DNA of 64,000 bases from JANQPX01 sp050633905 (GTDB lineage Bacteria > Pseudomonadota > Alphaproteobacteria > Geminicoccales > Geminicoccaceae), in the NCBI GenBank assembly GCA_050633905.1, contig JBOEHJ010000045.1, positions 3,576 through 67,575 on the forward strand, given 5' to 3'. Positions 32,623 through 40,542 of the stretch are shown here, piece by piece. Made by a program: the position numbers and the translations under genes. Each line of letters begins with the position of its first letter. The first letter of the stretch is position 1. The notes beneath the pieces are model-generated. The model did no database searches. It was given only the letters and a program-made list of their open reading frames with translations, and had not been told where the DNA came from.

Positions 32623-32858
32623 AGGTCTTTGTGGGTGCCGTCACAGAACGGCTGCTTGCCAGTCGCTTTGCAGCCGCAGAGATAGGCCTTCCCATCCTTT
32701 TCGGCTTTGAACATGACAGGCGTCATAGAGGTTGGCTTATGGGAGCCGTCACAGAATGGCTGATTAGAACTGCGCCCGCAACTGCACCAGGCATAGGTCT
32801 TTCCGGCCTCAAGCTCGACCACAAAAGGTTCCTTTTGTGCGATGACGGCTTCACTCAT
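32619..32858 (-). CDS. CDGSH-type iron-sulfur protein with two motifs
   Basis: The 79-residue product has two zinc-finger-like CDGSH motifs: CSCGRSSNQPFCDGSH and CGCKATGKQPFCDGTH. Each gives the 3Cys-1His ligand set for a redox-active [2Fe-2S] cluster, as in the bacterial tandem mitoNEET-like proteins. GAGGGA precedes the ATG. No targeting signal is present, so it is cytoplasmic. The proposed roles in the family are electron or cluster transfer and redox sensing; none can be chosen here. Confidence 0.93.
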   Translation of the reverse strand: MSEAVIAQKEPFVVELEAGKTYAWCSCGRSSNQPFCDGSHKPTSMTPVMFKAEKDGKAYLCGCKATGKQPFCDGTHKDL

Positions 32859-32983
32859 GATGGTCCCTCATTCGTTTTGATCTTTTTAAACGACGTCTCC
32901 TGCTACCCCGATCATCGGCCATTCCGCAAGAAAGAACTCGCCTAGAGACTGTCCATTCTGGCCAAACCCGCCTAATATCGATC

Positions 32984-34063
32984 ATGACAATGCTCGGAAT
33001 CGACACAAATTACCCCCCTGGCGGCGAGAAGTCGGCTGAACCGGTTCTGGCTGCCCTTGACCTTGGGACGAACAATTGCCGGCTTTTGGTCGCGCGTCCG
33101 GAGGCCGACCAGGACGGTTTTGCGGTTATTGATAGTTTTTCGCGTATTGTCCGACTTGGCGAGGGTGTGGCCCAATCTGGACATCTTAGTGAAAGGGCGA
33201 TGGGTCGCACGATCTCAGCGCTCAGGGTCTGCGCCCGGCTGATGACGCGGCACAAGGTGACCGATTTCAGATGCGTTGCAACGGAGGCCTGCCGGCGTGC
33301 ATCCAATGGCGATGCGTTCCTCAAGCGAGTGAAGCGCGTGACCGGCATCGAACTCGACGTCCTGGGGGTGGAGGATGAGGTTGCTCTAGCACTGCTCGGC
33401 TGCCTGCCGCTGATTGATCCGATGGCTGACCATGTGCTGCTGATCGATATCGGCGGCGGCAGCACGGAGCTCGCCTGGCTGGATCGAGAGACGACCAAAC
33501 CTGATGAATTGATCCGCTGCACGGCTTCCATGCCGATCGGCGTCGTTTCGCTCACCGAAATGTTCTCATCGGAACCGGATGATGCCACCTTTGAGGCCAT
33601 GGTCCAGCATGTGCGGAGCTATCTTGCTCCAATCGAAACCCGTTACAACTTTCGAGAGCAGCTCGAGGGCAAGCAGCTGCAGATGCTCGGCACATCCGGC
33701 ACGGTGACCACGCTTGCGGCGGTGCAACTGGATCTGCCTCGATATGATCGCCGCGAAATCGACGGCCTCGTACTCGACCCCGCTAGGATGCAGATAATTG
33801 CTGAGACCTTGCGCGGGATGACCAACGCCACGCGTACGGCCCATCCTTGCATCGGTCCCGGGCGCGCTGATCTCGTTGTCGCCGGCTGTGCTATCCTCGA
33901 GGCGATCTTGCATTACTGGCCAGCAGATACCCTTCGGGTGGCCGATCGCGGTTTGCGTGAGGGGATTTTGCATAGCCTGATGGGGCGAACGATCGAACAA
34001 GGCCTAGCCGCGGCCAGCAAGCCTGAACGGCCCCATGATCTCTGCAACAACTCCCCCATGTGA
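32984..34063 (+). CDS. ppx: Exopolyphosphatase / Ppx-GppA family phosphatase
   Basis: The enzyme hydrolyses polyphosphate or pppGpp; family members vary. The 359-residue chain has the short alphaproteobacterial form: LAALDLGTNNCRLLVARPE (phosphate loop 1), CVATEACRRASNGDAFLKRV, DIGGGSTELAWLD (phosphate loop 2) and LGTSGTVTTLAAVQLDLPRY. The C-terminal HD domain of E. coli Ppx is missing. It precedes rlmE, a conserved neighbour pair, and the two frames overlap if rlmE starts at 34035. Confidence 0.92.
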   Translation: MTMLGIDTNYPPGGEKSAEPVLAALDLGTNNCRLLVARPEADQDGFAVIDSFSRIVRLGEGVAQSGHLSERAMGRTISALRVCARLMTRHKVTDFRCVATEACRRASNGDAFLKRVKRVTGIELDVLGVEDEVALALLGCLPLIDPMADHVLLIDIGGGSTELAWLDRETTKPDELIRCTASMPIGVVSLTEMFSSEPDDATFEAMVQHVRSYLAPIETRYNFREQLEGKQLQMLGTSGTVTTLAAVQLDLPRYDRREIDGLVLDPARMQIIAETLRGMTNATRTAHPCIGPGRADLVVAGCAILEAILHYWPADTLRVADRGLREGILHSLMGRTIEQGLAAASKPERPHDLCNNSPM

Positions 34064-34715
34064 CGACATGGTCCATAGAACCACCAAGGTCCGTGTTAAA
34101 CCGACCAACCAGCGCAGCACCGGGTCGACAAGATGGCTGCAGCGCCAGCTGAACGATCCCTACGTGCAGCGTGCAAAAAAAGATGGCTATCGGTCGAGGG
34201 CCGCCTACAAACTCCTCGAAATTGATCAGAAACATCGGATCATGGCGCCGAAGAGCCGCGTGATCGATTTGGGCAGCGCGCCTGGCGGGTGGGTGCAGGT
34301 CGCCTTGGAACGGGATTGCCGTGTTGTCGGTGTCGATCTTCTCGAGATACCGCCCATTGCCGGAGCGACATTGCTGCAGGCCGATATCGAGGATGAGCAA
34401 ACGCTGTCGATGATTCTTGAAGCATCAGGTGGCAAAGCGGATCTTCTTCTCAGTGATTTAGCACCATCAGCGACAGGACAGCGCGCGGTCGATCGCCTGA
34501 GGTCGGAAGCGATGGGAGAAATCGTTCTGGATCTGGCGCCCGATCTTTTGAAACCGGGTGGCCATGTGCTGATGAAGCTGCTGCGCGGTGCGGATGCTAT
34601 TCTAAGTGCCGAAGCACGCCGCCGCTTCAAGACGGTCAAGATGGTCCGCCCCGATGCCACCAGGCGTGAATCATCCGAGATCTACCTGCTTGCCCTCAAC
34701 TTCAAGATGGTGTGA
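34035..34715 (+). CDS. rlmE: 23S rRNA 2'-O-methyltransferase RlmE (FtsJ/RrmJ)
   Basis: RlmE methylates U2552 in the A-loop of 23S rRNA late in large-subunit assembly. Visible marks are RAKKDGYRSRAAYKLLEID with the catalytic Lys, the SAM loop VIDLGSAPGGWVQVAL, LLLSDLAPSATGQRAVD with the catalytic Asp, and VLMKLLRGAD with the second catalytic Lys. It may start at 34035, inside ppx, or at the ATG 34068 just after the ppx stop; both keep the whole domain. Repeat C is at its stop codon. Confidence 0.94.
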   Translation: MISATTPPCDDMVHRTTKVRVKPTNQRSTGSTRWLQRQLNDPYVQRAKKDGYRSRAAYKLLEIDQKHRIMAPKSRVIDLGSAPGGWVQVALERDCRVVGVDLLEIPPIAGATLLQADIEDEQTLSMILEASGGKADLLLSDLAPSATGQRAVDRLRSEAMGEIVLDLAPDLLKPGGHVLMKLLRGADAILSAEARRRFKTVKMVRPDATRRESSEIYLLALNFKMV

Positions 34716-34750
34716 CCACCTCAATTGGTTTTGCTGCCGTCGAAGAATGT
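34708..34750 (+). repeat. Repeat C, copy 3 (spanning the rlmE stop)
   Basis: GGTG-TGAC-CACC includes the TGA stop and is followed by TCAATTGGTTTTGCTGCCGTC. Compare TCAGTTGGTTCCTGCCGTC after bcp. Confidence 0.6.
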
Positions 34751-35134
34751 GCCCCGGGGAACGAGGGGTATGCGGTCTTTTGTCGGCATGGGTCGGGAGG
34801 TTCCATAACGGACATTTGGAGCATTTTCTAATGAGGCGGAGCCACCCATGGATCATGCCGATCCGCTCTTGAGGGCCACGCTATTTGGATATCTACTCTT
34901 AATCCTTATGATGCTGGTGAACATGCCAATCTTCGAGAACGACATCCCGAAGGCGATAGGAACCAAGGGATCTGGTCACACCGCTAGTCGGTGCGCAATG
35001 TCGAGTCTGTTGGGCATTTCTCAGAGCGATCTGTCGCGTCGCGATCGCGCTCATATCGTCTCATGAGGGGAAATGGTGGCAACTAGGTCTCGCGATGGAC
35101 GGTCAGAGTTCATAGTTTGGCTTAAGTTGGTCAG
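34751..35134. other. Gap with no convincing gene
   Basis: A 72-codon frame from 34848 starts with a hydrophobic stretch but soon becomes unlike a protein, so I do not call it. The string CCAATCTTCGAGAACG near 34927 resembles one near 2318. Confidence 0.35.
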
Positions 35135-35159
35135 GGGCATCCAGGGACCCTAGATGCCC
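35135..35159. terminator. Stem-loop at the end of the GFA relic
   Basis: GGGCATC-c-AGGG-a-CCCT-a-GATGCCC is an almost perfect hairpin (35135-35159), 8 bp beyond the stop of the minus-strand GFA remnant. It may have been that gene's terminator. No T-run follows on the minus strand. Confidence 0.45.
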
Positions 35160-35166
35160 TTCGATT

Positions 35167-35340
35167 TCATTCGTACGGTGCGAAAAAAACGGACGAGCCG
35201 CAGCGGGGACAGAAAAACGGCCCTGCATAGTCGCGGGCTTCGCCTTCGATCGTTAACGCATCCTTCGGGAAAACCGCGGAAGCATGGAAAAGGGTTCCAT
35301 GATGCTTGCGGCTATCGAGACAATGAAAAAGACCAGCCCG
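35167..35340 (-). pseudogene. Remnant of a GFA-family (DUF636) protein gene
   Basis: One frame reads HCLDSRKHHGTLFHASAVFP then KDALTIEGEARDYAGPFFCP and RCGSSVFFAPYE before TGA at 35167-35169. This is the middle of the GFA fold: the consensus CHCxDCRKHHG with one Cys changed to Ser, then CPRCGS. The N-terminal GxCxCG segment and the C-terminal third are missing, and no start codon fits. It is therefore a broken copy. An intact GFA-family gene is at 54213-54632, but the two are not close in sequence. Confidence 0.65.
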
Positions 35341-35594
35341 GTAAGGGCGCCCTGACGCTACTCATCTGACGTTGCCACACAGACAACCGCCTGTGACTTG
35401 ATCCATACTACGTCTCCCCAAAAATCGAGCGGGTGGAAACGACAAATTAGCGTATTTCCCGGCCAAGTGACGCCACCGGCAGCTTGCAGTCCCGCAAAAG
35501 TCGCCTGGCGATGTCTGCAGAAATAGTGGGCATTACATGAAATGACAGTGTAGCAGATCTTATCAGGTCATACCGGTTTCGGGGCTTCCCAGCA

Positions 35595-36572
35595 TCAAGC
35601 ATTCCCGATCAGAATGCCGGCAGCAAAGACCAATGCGCCGCCAAGAACGACTTGAAAAGCCGCGCGGAAGAAGGGTGTGTCCATATACCTATTCTGAATC
35701 CAGGCAATCGCCCAGAGCTCGAAGAAGACGATGATGATAGCGAGCGTGGTTGCGATGTTGAAATCCGGGATGAGATAGGGCAGCGCATGGCCGAGACCGC
35801 CAACGGTGGTCATGATGCCGGACGCGATCCCGCGCTTGATCGGTGAGCCCCGGCCCGAGAGTTCACCATCATCGGAGGCTGCTTCGGTAAACCCCATGGA
35901 GATGCCTGCTCCGACCGAGGCGGCAAGGCCGACCAGAAAGGTCTGCCAGGTGTCACCGGTTGCGAAGGCTGCCGCGAAAATCGGCGCAAGCGTCGATACC
36001 GAGCCGTCCATCAAACCGGCAAGGCCCGGCTGCACCCAGGTCAGGAGGAATTGCCGATGCGCCGTTCGGGCCTCCTCGTCGCGCGCGCCTTCACCGAGAT
36101 GTTCGGCCTCGAGCCGATCAGCGGTTTTCTCATGGCCGATCTCGGCAAGCGCTAGCTCGCCCAGCAGCTTCCTAGTGCCGGCATCGGCCGTGTGCTGCGC
36201 TGCTTTGGTGTAGAATTGGTGGGCGGCGCGTTCCATCTCAGCGGCTTCCTCGCGGATGCGCTCAACGCCCAGATTTTGCATCAGCCAGGTCGGCTTGCGA
36301 TGATAGAAACCGGCGACATGCTCGCGCCGGATCAGCGGGATGACCTCGCCGAAACGCTGGCGATGAAGATCAATCAGTCTCTGACGATGGGTTTCCTCTT
36401 CTTCAGCCATGCCTTCGAAAATCTTGGCGCTCTGCGGAAATTCAGTGCGCAGATGCTGCGCGTAAGTCAGGTAAATTCTGGCATCGTCCTCCTCTGCCGA
36501 GATGGCCAGAGCCAAAATTTCTTGCTCGGAAAGTTCGGTGAAGCGGCGTTTGGAGGAAAATCCGGGAATCAT
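35595..36572 (-). CDS. mbfA: Membrane-bound ferritin-VIT1 fusion (MbfA type)
   Basis: MbfA exports iron and protects against iron and peroxide stress in Bradyrhizobium and Agrobacterium. The N-terminal 165 residues are a ferritin-like di-iron domain with Glu-rich helices (LALAISAEEDDARIYLTYAQ, MAEEEETHRQRL, EEAAEMERAAHQFYTKA, ALAEIGHEKTADRLE). The C-terminal 140 residues are a VIT1/CCC1-type membrane domain with about five TM segments (QPGLAGLMDGSVSTLAPIFA, SVGAGISMGFTEA, AIIIVFFELWAIAW). In rhizobia the gene is under Irr control; TTTCTAGAAGAAA near 36690 is only a weak candidate site. A NicO-type metal transporter gene is divergent. Confidence 0.92.
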   Translation of the reverse strand: MIPGFSSKRRFTELSEQEILALAISAEEDDARIYLTYAQHLRTEFPQSAKIFEGMAEEEETHRQRLIDLHRQRFGEVIPLIRREHVAGFYHRKPTWLMQNLGVERIREEAAEMERAAHQFYTKAAQHTADAGTRKLLGELALAEIGHEKTADRLEAEHLGEGARDEEARTAHRQFLLTWVQPGLAGLMDGSVSTLAPIFAAAFATGDTWQTFLVGLAASVGAGISMGFTEAASDDGELSGRGSPIKRGIASGIMTTVGGLGHALPYLIPDFNIATTLAIIIVFFELWAIAWIQNRYMDTPFFRAAFQVVLGGALVFAAGILIGNA

Positions 36573-36858
36573 GACTGTCTGTCCGATCCTAGTGGTCTGG
36601 CCACATTAAAAGGGTACCTTAATGACCCAGCCGATCTTTTACACAGATGCTGTGCTGAATATCACCCATCAAGATGCTTCGCTACCAAACCTTTCTAGAA
36701 GAAAGTAGTCGATAACGGCCTGGAGCAGTGTTGTGGTTCAACGCGGTTATGATACGCGCGATCGCGCCTTGTGGTTCATCATCCCTAGGCCTAAACCGGC
36801 ATGAGGGCAGCGAAGATGTTGCCGGCGCATTCCGCCTTTCTTCGATAAGGATGAGCAG

Positions 36859-37572
36859 TTGATCGAGATCTTGGCGCTTGGTTTCGTCATTGGCTTGGGC
36901 CACGCGCTCGAGGCCGATCATTTGGCCGCCCTGTCGACGATGGCAGCGAAAGAACGTCGGCGCGATCACATTGTGCGCCATGGCGTGAGTTGGGGACTAG
37001 GCCATGCGATCATGCTGTTTGTCGTCGGTGGTATTGCCATCTGGTTCCAACAACATCTGGATGAACGAATTGCCGAGAGCCTTGAGGCTGTCGTCGGGTT
37101 CATGTTGATCGCCCTCGGGATCGGTGTGCTATGGCGCCTCCTTCGAGATCGTATTCATATCCATCGTCATCGCCATGACGATGGAACCCAGCATCTCCAT
37201 GCACATAGCCATCGCCATGACCAAGGCAATCACGATCCATCTGATCATCACCACGCTCATCCAAGCCACTTGTCGCCGGGCGCCCTGGTCATTGGACTGG
37301 TTCACGGAATGGCAGGCTCGGCAGCCCTTGTGGTGCTCGTCGCCTCGACGCTCAGCACGCCGGTTTTCGGTCTCATCTATATCGCTCTCTTCGGCCTCGG
37401 ATCCGTGATCGGGATGGGGCTGCTTTCGGCGGTGATCGCCATCCCACTCACCTGGACCGCCAAGGGGCTGACCGTAGTCCATCAGATCGTTCAATGTGGC
37501 ATCGCCTTCGGTGCTATCGGCCTCGGTGGTCTCATCCTTGCCGAGCGCCTGCCGGCGATCCTAACGGTCTGA
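36859..37572 (+). CDS. NicO/UreH-type nickel-cobalt transporter with a His-rich loop
   Basis: This is a 237-residue inner-membrane protein with six predicted TM segments. TM1 carries GFVIGLGHALEADHLAAL, the H-x4-DH metal motif of this transporter group. TM2 has RHGVSWGLGHAIMLFVVGG. Between TM3 and TM4 a loop of about 45 residues is packed with His (HIHRHRHDDGTQHLHAHSHR, then HHHAHPSH), a likely metal sponge. The TTG start at 36859 has AAGGA eight bases upstream. The direction of transport is not given by the sequence. It is divergent from mbfA, hinting at shared metal handling. Confidence 0.85.
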   Translation: MIEILALGFVIGLGHALEADHLAALSTMAAKERRRDHIVRHGVSWGLGHAIMLFVVGGIAIWFQQHLDERIAESLEAVVGFMLIALGIGVLWRLLRDRIHIHRHRHDDGTQHLHAHSHRHDQGNHDPSDHHHAHPSHLSPGALVIGLVHGMAGSAALVVLVASTLSTPVFGLIYIALFGLGSVIGMGLLSAVIAIPLTWTAKGLTVVHQIVQCGIAFGAIGLGGLILAERLPAILTV

Positions 37573-37588
37573 TTGAAGGAGAATGGGC

Positions 37589-38476
37589 ATGACAAAAAAG
37601 TCAGAAGACATCGGCTTCATCGGGCTCGGCCTTATGGGACAGGGTTTCACCAGCAGGCTGACCAGCCTCGGCTATGAGGTCAGCGGGTTCGATATCGACG
37701 AGGCCAAGATCGAGCTTGCGCGCACCCATGGGGTCACCGGCGAGAGTTCGGCCGCGGCTGTTACCGCGAAAAGCGATATCGTCCATCTCTGCGTGATGAC
37801 CAGGGACGATCTGGAAACAGCCGTTTTTGGCGACAACGGCGTCGCTGCTGCTGGCAGCGCTGAGAAAATTCTTATCGACCATTCGACCACGCCTGCCGAC
37901 ATCACCAAGGCGTTTGCCAAACGGCTTGCCGGTCAATGCGGCATGAACTGGATCGACGCCCCGGTCTCAGGTGGCCCGCCGGCAGCGAAGGCTGGCACGC
38001 TCGCCATCATGGCCGGGGCCGATGAGGCCGTCATGGATCGCGCCATGTCGGTCCTTAACGACCTTGGCCAGGTAACCCATATGGGCCCCCTCGGTGCCGG
38101 CCAGATCACCAAGATGGTCAACCAGGTCCTGGTCTTGAACAATTACTGCGTTCTCGCTGAAGCACTCGCCCTTGCCGAGGCTGGTGGGGTCGAGGCTGGC
38201 AAGATTCCGGACGCCTTGGGCCAAGGCTATGCCGGCTCGAACATGCTGGCCAAGTTGTTTCCCCGGATGATCGAACGCGACTTTGCGCCCGCAGGCTATG
38301 CCTTTCAGGTGTCGAAGGATCTGGACATGGTGCATGACCTCGCCAAGACCCTCAACGTGCCAACACCTATGTCCAGCCAGGCCGCCACATTGTTTCGTAT
38401 CATGATGAGCAAGGGCCATGGCGACATCGACGGGATCGGTGTGTTGAAGCTCTTTGATGGCGATGATAGCGTCTGA
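37589..38476 (+). CDS. Beta-hydroxyacid dehydrogenase (3-hydroxyisobutyrate dehydrogenase family)
   Basis: The product is an NAD(P)-dependent oxidoreductase of about 295 residues. The dinucleotide loop is IGFIGLGLMGQGFTSRL. The substrate loop is DAPVSGGPPAAKAGTLAIMA. The catalytic Lys is in LGAGQITKMVNQVLVLNN. The end matches the family. ATG 37589 is preferred since AAGGAGA lies 7 bp upstream; 37583 is too close to it. The substrate could be 3-hydroxyisobutyrate, tartronate semialdehyde or a related acid. It follows the NicO gene by 16 bp, though the functions look unrelated. Confidence 0.9.
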   Translation: MTKKSEDIGFIGLGLMGQGFTSRLTSLGYEVSGFDIDEAKIELARTHGVTGESSAAAVTAKSDIVHLCVMTRDDLETAVFGDNGVAAAGSAEKILIDHSTTPADITKAFAKRLAGQCGMNWIDAPVSGGPPAAKAGTLAIMAGADEAVMDRAMSVLNDLGQVTHMGPLGAGQITKMVNQVLVLNNYCVLAEALALAEAGGVEAGKIPDALGQGYAGSNMLAKLFPRMIERDFAPAGYAFQVSKDLDMVHDLAKTLNVPTPMSSQAATLFRIMMSKGHGDIDGIGVLKLFDGDDSV

Positions 38477-38511
38477 GGGATGCACGTCTTTCGACAAGGA
38501 AACCCTTGACT

Positions 38512-38928
38512 ATGGTGTTTTGGCGGCAGAAATCGCTGGACGAGATGACCGCCGAGGAATGGGAAAGCCTTTGCGATGGCTGCGGACTTTGCTGTCAGAT
38601 CAGGCTCGAGGACGAGGATACTGGCGAGATAGCCTTATCCGATGTCGCCTGCCGTTTTCTCGATCTCTGCACCCATCGTTGCAAGGATTATCCCAATCGG
38701 CAACAGAACGTGGTCGATTGCGCGAAGGTGACGCCCGACAACGTCCACGATTTGACTTGGCTGCCCCATACCTGCGGCTACCGCCTGGTGGCCCAAGGTC
38801 ATGATCTTCCAGATTGGCATCCACTGGTCTCCGGCGACGCCGGTCTTGTCCACCGGAAAGGCCCCTCAATGCTGGGCGATCTGGTGAGCGAGAACGAGGT
38901 GAATTGGCAGGATTACGGCAGCGAATAA
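38512..38928 (+). CDS. YcgN/UPF0260 cysteine-cluster protein
   Basis: This is a protein of about 138 residues with the conserved zinc- or iron-type cysteine cluster of the UPF0260 family: CDGCGLCCQIRLEDEDTGEI, then ACRFLDLCTHRCKDYPNR and WLPHTCGYRLVAQG. The function of the family is unknown. ATG 38512 or TTG 38506 may be the start. It lies 35 bp after the dehydrogenase gene on the same strand. Confidence 0.9.
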   Translation: MVFWRQKSLDEMTAEEWESLCDGCGLCCQIRLEDEDTGEIALSDVACRFLDLCTHRCKDYPNRQQNVVDCAKVTPDNVHDLTWLPHTCGYRLVAQGHDLPDWHPLVSGDAGLVHRKGPSMLGDLVSENEVNWQDYGSE

Positions 38929-38971
38929 CCCCCACGGCTCACCTACATAGGATTTCCAAAACACGAAAGAC

Positions 38972-38986
38972 CGCCGGACACCGGCG
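38972..38986. terminator. GC-rich hairpin between convergent genes
   Basis: CGCCGG-ACA-CCGGCG is a perfect 6-bp stem in the 97-bp space between the convergent ycgN-type and ugpC-type genes. There is no T-run, so termination is suggested by position only. Confidence 0.35.
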
Positions 38987-39025
38987 CCAAGTTCACGCCG
39001 GCGCACGCCTTGCCCGCCGAGCGCC

Positions 39026-40096
39026 TCAGACGCGCTGACCGGTCTCTTTGTCGAATAGATGGACTGCACCGAGATCGGGGGCAAGGTGGATCTGTTGCCC
39101 CGGCGCGAATTGATGCCGTTCGCGGAATACCGCCGTGATGTCTTTGCCGGCGAGCCGGCTGAAGACCAGGGTTTCGGCCCCCGTCGGCTCGACCACCGAG
39201 ACTACTGCCTGTGCACCGGTCCCCTCGGTGGCCATGGTCAGATGTTCGGGGCGGACGCCATAGACGACTTTCTGACCATCTTCGCCGCGGGCATCGGGGG
39301 CAAGCGGCAGCACCGTGCCATCCTCGCTCACCGCCGTTGGGGAAGCACCATTACGCTTGATCGTCGCATCGATGAAATTCATTGCCGGCGAGCCGATGAA
39401 GCCTGCAACGAACAGGTTGGCAGGATTGTCGTAAAGGTCGAGTGGCGAGCCATTTTGCTCGACGATGCCGTCATGCATGACCACGATGCGGTCCGCCATG
39501 GTCATGGCTTCGATCTGATCGTGGGTGACGTAGACCGATGTGGTCTTCAACCTTTGATGTAGCTCCTTAATCTCGGTGCGCATTTGCACGCGCAATTTCG
39601 CATCAAGGTTCGAGAGCGGTTCATCGAACAAAAAAACCTGAGGATCGCGCACGATCGCGCGGCCCATGGCGACGCGCTGGCGCTGGCCACCGGAAAGCTG
39701 CCGGGGATAGCGTTCGAGATAGGGTTCGAGGCCCAGGATCGAGGCCGCCTGATCGACCCGCTTCTTTATCTCGTCCTTGGACGCTTTGGCGAGCTTTAGG
39801 GAGAACGCCATATTGTTCTGCACGGTCATATGGGGGTAGAGCGCATAATTCTGGAACACCATGGCGATGTCCCGGTCTTTTGGTGGTACATTGTTGACCA
39901 CCCGGCCGCCGATCTGGATTTGACCGCTCGAAATCTCTTCCAAGCCGGCGATCATGCGGAGCAATGTTGACTTGCCGCAACCAGACGGGCCGACGAGGAC
40001 CACGAATTCACCGTCTTGAATCCCGACTTCGACCCCGAACAGAACCTGGGTGCTGCCGTAGAACTTATCGACTTTCTCGACGTCGACCGATGCCAT
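39026..40096 (-). CDS. Carbohydrate ABC transporter ATP-binding protein (UgpC/MsmK type)
   Basis: This is the cytoplasmic ATPase of sugar or glycerol-3-phosphate importers, 356 residues. It has Walker A VGPSGCGKSTLLRMIAG, Q-loop FQNYALYPHMTVQNNM, signature LSGGQRQRVAMGRAI, Walker B VFLFDEPLSNLDAKLR and switch His VYVTHDQIEAMTMADR. The C-terminal 110 residues form the OB/TOBE domain of the MalK group (VVYGVRPEHLTMATEG). No permease or binding protein gene is next to it. It may be a shared ATPase for several sugar transporters, as MsmK is in streptococci (inference). Confidence 0.93.
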   Translation of the reverse strand: MASVDVEKVDKFYGSTQVLFGVEVGIQDGEFVVLVGPSGCGKSTLLRMIAGLEEISSGQIQIGGRVVNNVPPKDRDIAMVFQNYALYPHMTVQNNMAFSLKLAKASKDEIKKRVDQAASILGLEPYLERYPRQLSGGQRQRVAMGRAIVRDPQVFLFDEPLSNLDAKLRVQMRTEIKELHQRLKTTSVYVTHDQIEAMTMADRIVVMHDGIVEQNGSPLDLYDNPANLFVAGFIGSPAMNFIDATIKRNGASPTAVSEDGTVLPLAPDARGEDGQKVVYGVRPEHLTMATEGTGAQAVVSVVEPTGAETLVFSRLAGKDITAVFRERHQFAPGQQIHLAPDLGAVHLFDKETGQRV

Positions 40097-40542
40097 GATG
40101 CGCCTTTCCCCGATTGGTCGCTGCCTTGAGCTGATCTGGGCCAGCAGGCTTCTAGCCCAATCATGGCGACGTTTGTGTGATTCATCAAGCGGCTGCCTCA
40201 GCCAATGATGCCCTCGAGGATGCCGGGCGCCAATCCCGCCACGTCGCCTGCTGCCAGGATTTGCCGCCAGGTTCCCGGATCGACAGTGTTCCGCGGGATC
40301 GATTTAGCGGTTTTACCAACCATTCCCCGAGCCATGACGAGGTGATGCTGTGATCAGTCTATCCGTGGGGGGCATCGATTACCGAGAGAGGCCTTTGCGT
40401 TTGTGGATTACCTCCAATCATTTGTTTTCCCCAGAAATCTCTGGGATCAACAGTACGCGGCCAAGTTTTCGAGGGTAATGGGCGGGTATCATCTGTTGAA
40501 GACGCCAACCGGCAGTCTTTGGAAAAAGCCCCATGCGTCTGA
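40097..40542. other. Gap upstream of the UgpC-type gene
   Basis: A 45-codon minus-strand frame (40198-40335) has no good ribosome site and matches nothing known. No repeat copy or operator was recognised. Confidence 0.35.

Noticed and set aside
34848..35066. A 72-codon plus-strand frame starting with a hydrophobic helix
   Set aside because: No ribosome site, low-complexity second half, and it lies in a gap with relics and repeat fragments.
36588..36615. GTGGTCTGGCCACATTAAAA as a further copy of repeat C
   Set aside because: The stem part fits but the segment after it does not, and it lies upstream of a start rather than after a stop.
36688..36702. TTTCTAGAAGAAAG as an Irr (ICE) box for mbfA
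   Set aside because: The central TTCTAGAA is palindromic, but it does not fit the spaced TTTAGAA/TTCTAAA pattern well and lies more than 110 bp from the start, so it is not called as a feature.
40198..40335. A 45-codon minus-strand frame ending DVAGLAPGILEGIIG
   Set aside because: It looks faintly like the end of a real protein, but there is no Shine-Dalgarno site and no family match, so it cannot be supported.
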